IMG/VR virus record: IMGVR_UViG_3300020000_000045
Location: 1 to 34,776 of that record
Reading direction: 5' to 3' (one strand)
Length of the DNA: 34,776 nt
DNA from: a virus
Position numbers and translations under genes: made by a program. Shown here piece after piece: positions 16,061 to 22,229 of the stretch. Positions within the stretch are counted from its first letter, which is position 1. Each line of letters begins with the position of its first letter. A model generated the notes under the pieces. It worked only from the letters and a program-made list of their open reading frames with translations. It was not told the origin of the DNA and did not search any database.

Positions 16061-18022
16061 ATGGAAGCAGATTTTAGCGGCTACGCCACAAAGGCGGGTC
16101 TTAAGTGTACCGACGGTCGGACGATTATGCCGGATGCTTTCAAGCATCAGGATAAAGCTCGAGTTCCGTTGGTCTGGCAGCATGGGCATACTGATCCGGA
16201 AAATGTTCTGGGTCATGCAATTCTTGAGAATCGTGACGACGGTGTTTACGCCTATGGTTTCTTTAACAAGACGACTAAGGCTACGCATTCGGGTCAACTT
16301 CTCGAACACGGTGACATCAACATGATGTCTATCTGGGCAAATCAACTTATTGAGCGTTCAGGGAATGTTATTCACGGCGCCATTCGTGAAGTTAGCCTGG
16401 TTCTTGCTGGGGCTAATCCTGGAGCAGTTATTGAGAGTGTTACGATTCGCCACAGCGATGGCGATGAGCAAGTTCTTGATGATGAAGCGATTATTTATAC
16501 CGGCCTTGTCCTCGAACACACCGATGGTGAAGAAGAGGAAGAGGTAGAGGAAGAGGAAGAAGAGGAAGAAGAAGAAGAAGCCGTTGAGGCAGTGGCTCAC
16601 GCTGATAACGGAACTTCTGCAGACGAAACTGTCCAGGATATTTACGATTCCCTTAGCCCCAAGCAAAAGGATGTCGTTCACTACCTTATCGGTGAAGCCG
16701 TTTCGGCAGCCGAACTTAAGCAATCAGATATCGCCGATGATGGCAACACCGACCCGGAAGGAAGTAAAGAAATGGTCCATAGCAATGTTTTCGAGCAGCA
16801 GGGTGACGCAAAGAAGGAAACGGTTCTCTCTCATGACGACATGAAGGGGATTCTCGAGAATGCGTCTCGGACAGGTTCGCTCAAGCACGCTGTCGAAGAG
16901 TATGCCCTCGCTCACGGAATCACCAACATCTCCGAGTTGTTCGTGAGTGATACCCCAGAATGGATTCGGCGCCGCACTGAGTGGGTTTCGGATCTTCTGG
17001 GTGCGACCCGCAAGAGCCCGTTTACCCGGATCAAGACGCTTAGCGCTGACCTGACGTTCGACGATGCTCGGGCCAAGGGTTATATTAAGGGCTCTCTCAA
17101 GAAAGAAGAGTTCTTCGGCGTCGCTTCTCGTACCACGACCCCGACGACCATCTACAAGAAGCAGCAGCTCGATCGTGACGACGTCCTTGACATCAGCGAC
17201 TTCGATGTGATTGCTTGGCTCAAGGCCGAGATGCGCCTCATGCTTGATGAGGAACTGGCTCGGGCTATCCTGTTTGGTGATGGTCGTGATATCGCTGATA
17301 CGGACAAGATCAACGAGCAGAACATTCGCCCGATCGCCAAGGATCACGAGCTTTACACCACCGTGATCAACGTCAATGTGGATGACGCCAACTCCTCGGT
17401 AGCCGAGGTTGTTGACGCGGTTATCATGAACCGGCACCGCTATAAGGGTACTGGCCAGCCGACGTTCTACACAACGGAGTACTGGATCGCTCGTTTCCTT
17501 CTGTTGAGGGACAATGACGGTCGTCGCATGTACAAGAGCCTCGATGAACTGGCTTCGGAACTCCGTGTTTCAAATGTCGTTGCTGTCGAGACCATGATGG
17601 ATCAACCGGACATGATCGGTGTCATGGTTAACCCGGTGGACTACGTCCTCGGTGCGGACAAGGGTGGCCAGGTCACCATGTTCGACGATTTTGATATCGA
17701 CTACAACAAGCAGAAGTACTTGATCGAGACCCGTGTTTCTGGTGCCTTGGTTAAGGTTAAGTCGGCTATGGTCATCATGCGTACGGCTGCTGCTACTGTC
17801 ATCGTCACGGCTACGGAACCGGGATTCAACGCCAATACTGGCGTTATCACCATTCCTACCGTTACTGGAGTGACGTATAAGGACGGTGCCACGACGCTTA
17901 CTGCCGGTGCTCAGACTGCTCTTGCTTCAGGAGCAAGCAAGGTCATCACCGCGGTTCCGTCGGGTGCAGGCTATGTGCTCAGCACGAGCGACGACGATAC
18001 CTGGTCGTTCAAGCGCAACTGA
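16061..18022 (+). CDS. Prohead protease fused to major capsid protein (653 aa)
   Basis: Residues 1-140 resemble HK97-type prohead proteases (family S78), with His41 in LVWQHGHTDPE and Ser112 in IREVSLVLAGANPGA as the likely catalytic pair. A Glu-rich tract follows (about 157-177), then SPKQKDVVHYLIGEAV, and from about 238 the HK97-fold capsid protein (WIRRRTEWVSDLL, ARAKGYIKGSLKKEEFFGVA, LDRDDVLDISDFDVIAWL, GADKGGQVTMFDDFDIDYNK). The last 65-75 residues form a separate beta domain (GVITIPTVTGVTY, DDDTWSFKRN) shared with the tail-tube protein at 18668. An in-frame ATG at 16772 has GGAAGGAAG upstream and could give free capsid protein of 416 residues. Codons from about 16850 on are richer in G and C, which suggests high expression. 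Confidence 0.92.
   Translation: MEADFSGYATKAGLKCTDGRTIMPDAFKHQDKARVPLVWQHGHTDPENVLGHAILENRDDGVYAYGFFNKTTKATHSGQLLEHGDINMMSIWANQLIERSGNVIHGAIREVSLVLAGANPGAVIESVTIRHSDGDEQVLDDEAIIYTGLVLEHTDGEEEEEVEEEEEEEEEEEAVEAVAHADNGTSADETVQDIYDSLSPKQKDVVHYLIGEAVSAAELKQSDIADDGNTDPEGSKEMVHSNVFEQQGDAKKETVLSHDDMKGILENASRTGSLKHAVEEYALAHGITNISELFVSDTPEWIRRRTEWVSDLLGATRKSPFTRIKTLSADLTFDDARAKGYIKGSLKKEEFFGVASRTTTPTTIYKKQQLDRDDVLDISDFDVIAWLKAEMRLMLDEELARAILFGDGRDIADTDKINEQNIRPIAKDHELYTTVINVNVDDANSSVAEVVDAVIMNRHRYKGTGQPTFYTTEYWIARFLLLRDNDGRRMYKSLDELASELRVSNVVAVETMMDQPDMIGVMVNPVDYVLGADKGGQVTMFDDFDIDYNKQKYLIETRVSGALVKVKSAMVIMRTAAATVIVTATEPGFNANTGVITIPTVTGVTYKDGATTLTAGAQTALASGASKVITAVPSGAGYVLSTSDDDTWSFKRN
16528..16590 (+). 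repeat. Glu-rich low-complexity tract in the capsid fusion
   Basis: A run of GAA/GAG/GTA codons gives an almost pure Glu stretch of about 20 residues between the protease and the capsid delta-like region. It is likely a flexible acidic linker that is removed with the protease. The simple repeat is prone to length change. Confidence 0.8.
16757..16774 (+). promoter_or_regulatory. Possible internal ribosome binding site and start of free capsid protein
   Basis: GGAAGGAAG (16757-16765) is followed by an in-frame ATG at 16772-16774. The spacing of 6 bases is good, and the product would begin MVHSNVFEQQGDAKK, the usual start of free capsid proteins of this type. Use in vivo is not shown by sequence. 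Confidence 0.45.
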
Positions 18023-18037
18023 CGGTAAGGGGTACTT

Positions 18038-18367
18038 ATGGCAAGATTCTATGGTGAAATCGGCTACGGATTTTCTGTAGAGGATCCTCCTGGGTCTGGC
18101 GTATACGTTGACAGAATTACGGAGTATTCATATTTCGGTGATGTCATCAGAGACAGCGTCAAGATTGAAGATGGTGAAGGACTCAACGATAACATTTCTG
18201 TGGGGAACTCCATTAGTGTTGTTGCGGATGAATACGCCAATCAGCATTTCTTTGCCATTAGGTATATTCGGTGGGCGGGGACTCTTTGGGCGGTTACATC
18301 CGTCGAAGTTAAGAGTCCCCGTCTCATCCTTGCTCTAGGGAGTGTGTATAATGGGCCGACGATCTGA
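18038..18367 (+). CDS. Head-tail joining protein (109 aa)
   Basis: ATG preceded by TAAGGGG. The product reads MARFYGEIGYGFSVE, RITEYSYFGDVIRDSVKIE, LNDNISVGNSISVVADEYAN, FFAIRYIRWAGTLWAVTSVEV and PRLILALGSVYNG. I recognise this as a small beta-rich protein found right after the capsid gene in many siphoviruses with protease-capsid fusions; it probably closes the head or joins the tail. It overlaps the next gene by 17 bases. Confidence 0.75.
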   Translation: MARFYGEIGYGFSVEDPPGSGVYVDRITEYSYFGDVIRDSVKIEDGEGLNDNISVGNSISVVADEYANQHFFAIRYIRWAGTLWAVTSVEVKSPRLILALGSVYNGPTI

Positions 18368-18656
18368 CCTCCACGTGCTTTTACAGAGCACTCTTGGAAC
18401 GACGCAAGTCTATTTTCAGCCACCCCCTACCGTTCAGATGACATATCCTTGTATCGTCTATCGACGAGATTCTGCAAGGACATTGTTCGCCGACGACAAG
18501 CCGTATCGGCATATGAAACGTTACCAGGTCATCGTCATTGATCGTGACCCAGATAGTCTCATCCCAGACAAGATCGCTGAGTTACCCACGTGTATCTTCG
18601 ATCGATTCTATACGGCTGACAACCTCAACCACGACGTTTACAAACTTTTTTTCTAA
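18351..18656 (+). CDS. Tail terminator or joining protein (101 aa)
   Basis: The ATG at 18351 was chosen because GGGAG lies at a good distance and the start MGRRSDLHVLLQSTLG fits the family; another ATG lies nine bases upstream. The product contains VYFQPPPTVQMTYPCIVYRR, FADDKPY, YQVIVIDRDPDSLIPDKIAE and FDRFYTADNLNHDVYKLFF. The pattern (small alpha/beta protein with YPCIVY and DRDPDS) fits tail terminator or tail completion proteins of siphoviruses, and its place between the joining protein and the tail tube is the expected one. Confidence 0.75.
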   Translation: MGRRSDLHVLLQSTLGTTQVYFQPPPTVQMTYPCIVYRRDSARTLFADDKPYRHMKRYQVIVIDRDPDSLIPDKIAELPTCIFDRFYTADNLNHDVYKLFF

Positions 18657-18667
18657 GGAGAAACACA

Positions 18668-19552
18668 ATGGCAATCCTTACTTGGGATCAGACCGGCCAA
18701 CGACTCTATGAAACTGGCGTTGATAGGGGCGTTCTGTACATTCCCACTGTAGGTATTTACGATGTTGGGTATGCTTGGAATGGTCTTACGGCCGTTACCG
18801 AGTCTCCCTCTGGCGCAGAAGCTACGGCTCTCTACGCCGACAACATCAAGTACCTCAACCTTTACTCGGCTGAGGAATTTGGTGCAACTATTGAAGCATA
18901 CACTTATCCCGATCAGTTCAACCAATTCGACGGACTTGCTTCCCCGCAGACCGGTGTTACTATCGGTCAGCAGGGACGTAAGGCTTTTGGTTTGTCTTAC
19001 AGGACGAAGCTGGGCAACGATACTTCTGGTAATGATTATGGGTATAAACTCCATATGATTTACGGATGTACCGCTGCTCCGTCAGAGAAGGCATACGCCA
19101 CAATCAATGATTCACCAGAGGCGATCACCTTTAGCTGGGAGATCACCACTGTTGCAGTGAGCATGGCAACCCTCAAGCCCACCGCTATTGTTACGGTTGA
19201 CTCGACCAAGGTTCAAGCAGGCAGCTTGTCTACTTTGGAAGGTGCCCTCTATGGTACGGTTGGTACCAGTCCAAGGCTCCCTCTCCCAGACGAGATCGTG
19301 ACAATGTTTGCCGGTTCTCAAACGTCGGTCACCACTACGGCGCCTACCTTTGTTCCGGCCACCGGCGTTATCACCATCCCGACCATCACCGGCGTTACCT
19401 ATCGCCGTGCCGATACCAATGCTGTTGTTACCGGCACCGTCACCATTGCTGGTACTGCTGGCGCATTCCTTACTATTCGGGCTGCTCCGACTACTGGTGC
19501 GTACGTGTTCTCGCCACAGTCGGACGATGACTGGACGTTTATCCGGACCTGA
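18668..19552 (+). CDS. Major tail tube protein (294 aa)
   Basis: ATG preceded by AAGGAGAAACA. Residues 1-215 are the tail-tube part: WDQTGQRLYETGVDRGVLYI, YAWNGLTAVTESPSG, YSAEEFGATIEAYTYPDQF, GLSYRTKLGNDTSG, GYKLHMIYGCTAAPSEK. A C-terminal domain (about 216-294: TGVITIPTITGVTYRR, SDDDWTFIRT) is shared with the capsid fusion and probably decorates the tube surface. The paralogue at 20130 lacks that domain and carries another one. Codons are rich in C and G at third positions, as in the capsid, which fits high expression. Confidence 0.9.
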   Translation: MAILTWDQTGQRLYETGVDRGVLYIPTVGIYDVGYAWNGLTAVTESPSGAEATALYADNIKYLNLYSAEEFGATIEAYTYPDQFNQFDGLASPQTGVTIGQQGRKAFGLSYRTKLGNDTSGNDYGYKLHMIYGCTAAPSEKAYATINDSPEAITFSWEITTVAVSMATLKPTAIVTVDSTKVQAGSLSTLEGALYGTVGTSPRLPLPDEIVTMFAGSQTSVTTTAPTFVPATGVITIPTITGVTYRRADTNAVVTGTVTIAGTAGAFLTIRAAPTTGAYVFSPQSDDDWTFIRT

Positions 19553-19564
19553 TGATTTGACTAG

Positions 19565-19679
19565 GAGACCAGAGAATGCTCGTAATTGTAGTTCCAGGAG
19601 CTGAGTTCTTCGACGAAACCACTAACGAATTTGTGGATGTTGAAGACGTTGTTTTGGAGCTAGAGCATTCTCTGGTCTC
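19565..19679 (+). promoter_or_regulatory. 17-base inverted repeat covering the chaperone start codon
   Basis: GAGACCAGAGAATGCTC at 19565-19581 is the exact reverse complement of GAGCATTCTCTGGTCTC at 19663-19679. The left arm contains part of the AGGAG ribosome binding site and the whole ATG (19576) of the tail assembly chaperone gene. The right arm lies within its codons 30-35. The mRNA can form a 17-base-pair stem with an 81-base loop that would hide the start. No T-run follows, so it is not a terminator. Translational control is inferred. Confidence 0.7.
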
Positions 19680-20118
19680 ACTGTCAAAATGGGAGTCAAA
19701 GTTCGAAAAGCCTTTTCTTGGAAAAGAGAAAAAATCCCCGGAGGAGATTGCCGGATACGTTAAGGCTATGTTAATTACTCCGGACATTGGTCTGGAAGTT
19801 TTGAATCGACTTAGTGTTGAAAATTTGACTGAAATTAATGCATACATCGAATCTAAACAGTCGGCTACAACATTTGGACAGATGCCAGATCGTTCAGGTT
19901 CTGGCGAAGTGATTACATCTGAATTAATTTATTATTGGATGGTAGCTTTTACCATTCCATTTGAGTGCCAGTATTGGCACCTAAATCGACTCTTCTCTCT
20001 GATTCGAATCTGTAACATTAAGAATTCGAAACCGAAGAAGATGGGTCGACATGAGATCGCTGCAAGAAACAGAGAACTAAACGCCCAAAGAAGAGCTCAG
20101 CTTTCTACTACTGGGTGA
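19576..20118 (+). CDS. Tail assembly chaperone, single-frame long form (180 aa)
   Basis: Lies between the two tail-tube genes and before the tape measure, the usual place for the chaperones that hold the tape measure during tube assembly. The N-terminal half (VVPGAEFFDETTNEFVDVE, LSKWESKFEKPFLGKEKKSP, YVKAMLITPDIG) resembles the short chaperone form. The C-terminal half (SELIYYWMVAFTIPFECQYW, LNRLFSLIRICNIK, KMGRHEIAARNRELNAQRRA) resembles the gp15/gpGT extension. In most siphoviruses the extension is reached by a ribosomal frameshift; here both parts are in one frame and no frameshift is needed. The start codon sits in one arm of a perfect 17-base inverted repeat. Confidence 0.75.
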   Translation: MLVIVVPGAEFFDETTNEFVDVEDVVLELEHSLVSLSKWESKFEKPFLGKEKKSPEEIAGYVKAMLITPDIGLEVLNRLSVENLTEINAYIESKQSATTFGQMPDRSGSGEVITSELIYYWMVAFTIPFECQYWHLNRLFSLIRICNIKNSKPKKMGRHEIAARNRELNAQRRAQLSTTG

Positions 20119-20129
20119 AAGGAGATTAA

Positions 20130-20948
20130 ATGGCTGCTATTGAATGGGACGTAGTTGGAGAACGAACATTCGAACAAGGTCTTGATCGTGGTGTGTTGTT
20201 ATTTCCAGATGGAGGCGGTGTTGCTTGGAATGGTCTTGCTTCCATTGATGAGAATGCCGAAATAGGCGTAGAGCCATTTTATTTCGATGGGGTTAAATTT
20301 ACAGAGTTTGTTACGGTTGGTAATTTTTCAGCTATTTTGAAAGCTTACACGTATCCGCAAGAGTTTCTTAAGTATGAAGGATTAATCGAAGATACCACTG
20401 GGTTTTTTATTGGTAATCAAGAGCCAAATCTTTTTCATCTAACATACAGAACCATGGCTGGTGACGATGCTGATTCAAGACCAGGTTATAAAATTCACAT
20501 TCTGTATAATTTAACGGCTATCCCATCCACAAAATCACATACGTCAATTGCTAATGGATCAGCCCCAATCTTATTTGAATGGAATCTTTCGGCAATTCCT
20601 GAGACTTTGGATGGATACACCCCAACCGCGCATATTGTTCTTGATAGTCGAGAGATGGACCCGTGGTTATTCGAAGATATTGAAGCTATTTTGTATGGCG
20701 ACGAAACACATGAGCCAACTGCTCCAGCTCTTAGTGGTTTCGCTACATTTATTCGTAACTGGGAACGGCTTATTGTTATTGATAATGGTAATGGGACCTG
20801 GACTGCGAGTGCGGTTGACGACGCCAGTATTGTGATGCTTGACAGCACTACATTTCAAATCATTGAAGATAATGCTGTGTATTTGAACGCAGACACTTAT
20901 ACACTCACTAGTTCTGACAAGAATGAGGAAGATATATGGCTACCGTAA
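20130..20948 (+). CDS. Second tail tube-like protein (272 aa)
   Basis: Paralogue of the major tail tube protein at 18668: WDVVGERTFEQGLDRGVLLF, VAWNGLASIDENAE, FVTVGNFSAILKAYTYPQEF, LTYRTMAGDDADSRPGYKIH and AIPSTKSHTSI align with matching parts there. The C-terminal about 70 residues differ (RLIVIDNGNGTWTASAVDD, STTFQIIEDNAVYLNADTYT), a domain I recall in several actinobacterial phage tail proteins. Codons are more A/T rich than in the first copy, so it may be a minor tube component, for example at one end of the tail. ATG preceded by GAAAGGAG. Confidence 0.8.
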   Translation: MAAIEWDVVGERTFEQGLDRGVLLFPDGGGVAWNGLASIDENAEIGVEPFYFDGVKFTEFVTVGNFSAILKAYTYPQEFLKYEGLIEDTTGFFIGNQEPNLFHLTYRTMAGDDADSRPGYKIHILYNLTAIPSTKSHTSIANGSAPILFEWNLSAIPETLDGYTPTAHIVLDSREMDPWLFEDIEAILYGDETHEPTAPALSGFATFIRNWERLIVIDNGNGTWTASAVDDASIVMLDSTTFQIIEDNAVYLNADTYTLTSSDKNEEDIWLP

Positions 20949-21832
20949 CTGGCTATACTGCGGCTCGAATGGACACAATGGAGGCCGCTACAGTTATTAC
21001 CGGAAAAATCACTGGTGATAATCTCATTCTAACCACCAAGGGTGGGACAAACATTAATGCGGGTAATGTTCGTGGTCCGCAAGGTGATCAGGGTGATCAA
21101 GGACCAGGGCCTAATCCAACAGGAACGTTTATTATTGGTGGTTGGACGACAGATCCTAGTGGATATTTGATTTTGGATGGTCGACTAATTGCTGGTGGAG
21201 TGGGTACATATCCTGCGTTGTCTGCAGTTTTCCCAGGTTGGAAATCGGGGGCAAACCTACAGCTTCCAAATGCTACTGGAGCTGTTCCAATGGTCGGCGG
21301 CGCTACTCCAGGCGTAGTTTCTGGGGCAATGACACATAATCTGATCACAGCCAACGTTCCCGGGCATAGTCATGGAGTTAATGATCACCAGCATGCAACA
21401 CCTAATCATGCTCACGCCATGTCACATGGACATACGGGTAGCAGTAGCTGGGTAACTCATGATCACGCCCACCAAATTCCAAACCACCAACATGCGCCAT
21501 CTTCACCTACATATGGTGAAGGTTATGCTTATCGCCATGGGCAAATTGGCGGCGGCAGTGAATTGTTTAGAACCACAGCAGGCGGAATCCTTATTGAATG
21601 GCATGATGGTGCGCAATCAACGTTTAGTGGTGGCGGAGGTTGGACTGGTGGAATCAGTCAAAACCACTATCACTATATTACGGTAGATAACATGTATGGT
21701 TATACATCTACAGACGGTTCTGGTCTTAGCGGTGGAGCTCCGAACCTTAAGACAGATAATGGTAACGGCGGTGGTACCGCTGTCGATCACACGCCAAAGA
21801 ACATTGCTGTAAGAATGGCCGTCAAAACCTGA
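20936..21832 (+). CDS. Histidine-rich tail collar-like protein (298 aa)
   Basis: Overlaps the end of the second tube-like gene by 13 bases. After an N-terminal part with a short collagen-like run (RGPQGDQGDQGPGPNPTG), it has FIIGGWTTDPSGYLILDGRL, a phage tail collar (microcystin-dependent protein) signature, then LQLPNATGAVPMVGG. From about residue 142 there are many His pairs (PGHSHGVNDHQHATPNHAHA, HGHTG, THDHAHQIPNHQHAP), and NHYHYIT and DHTPKNIAVRM near the end. In T4-type fibres HxH motifs bind metal ions inside trimers, so a metal-bound trimeric fibre or collar is likely. Collar proteins normally sit with fibre genes; the place before the tape measure is odd. Confidence 0.75.
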   Translation: MATVTGYTAARMDTMEAATVITGKITGDNLILTTKGGTNINAGNVRGPQGDQGDQGPGPNPTGTFIIGGWTTDPSGYLILDGRLIAGGVGTYPALSAVFPGWKSGANLQLPNATGAVPMVGGATPGVVSGAMTHNLITANVPGHSHGVNDHQHATPNHAHAMSHGHTGSSSWVTHDHAHQIPNHQHAPSSPTYGEGYAYRHGQIGGGSELFRTTAGGILIEWHDGAQSTFSGGGGWTGGISQNHYHYITVDNMYGYTSTDGSGLSGGAPNLKTDNGNGGGTAVDHTPKNIAVRMAVKT

Positions 21833-21854
21833 TACTAAGTACGAAGGTGGTAAG

Positions 21855-22229
21855 ATGATAAAAGTATCTGTTACCGGCTCGTATAAGAAGACTCAGGAAT
21901 GGCTTAATAAGCTGCACGAAGGCGATCATTTTGATGTACTCGGTGCGCATGGATCAGCCGGCGTTAGCGCATTGGCTTCTGCAACACCGAAAGATACTGG
22001 TAAAACAGCATCGTCTTGGACTTATGTCGTATTTAACAAGGGGAACAAAGCGGGTGTAGCTTGGTACAACTCCAACGTGGTTAATGGCGTTCCTATCGCT
22101 ATTATTCTTGACAACGGCCATGGTACAGGCACTGGTGGATGGGTTCCTGGACACAACTATATTAGTCCCGCAATTAAACCTATTATGGATAAAACCATTG
22201 ACGATGTCTGGAAGAAGGTGATCGAATGA
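21855..22229 (+). CDS. HK97 gp10-like tail completion protein (124 aa)
   Basis: ATG preceded by GAAGGTGG. The protein reads VSVTGSYKKTQEWLNKL, GVSALASATPKDTGKTASSW, AWYNSNVVNGVPIAIILDNG, GWVPGHNYISPAIKPIMD. The ATPKDTG(K/E)TASSW and DNGHGTxxGGxVxGxxYIxPAI pattern is that of gp10-like head-tail or tail completion proteins. In most siphoviruses this gene lies before the tail tube; here it follows both tube genes and the collar gene and overlaps the tape measure start by ATGA. Confidence 0.75.
   Translation: MIKVSVTGSYKKTQEWLNKLHEGDHFDVLGAHGSAGVSALASATPKDTGKTASSWTYVVFNKGNKAGVAWYNSNVVNGVPIAIILDNGHGTGTGGWVPGHNYISPAIKPIMDKTIDDVWKKVIE

Noticed and set aside
16724-17437. Leftward frame of 237 codons opposite the capsid gene
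   Set aside because: The rightward frame is a clear capsid protein; the leftward one arises from its codon bias and matches nothing I know.
19576-20118. Programmed frameshift in the tail assembly chaperone
   Set aside because: Both parts of the chaperone are in one continuous frame and no slippery heptamer with an overlapping extension frame was found.
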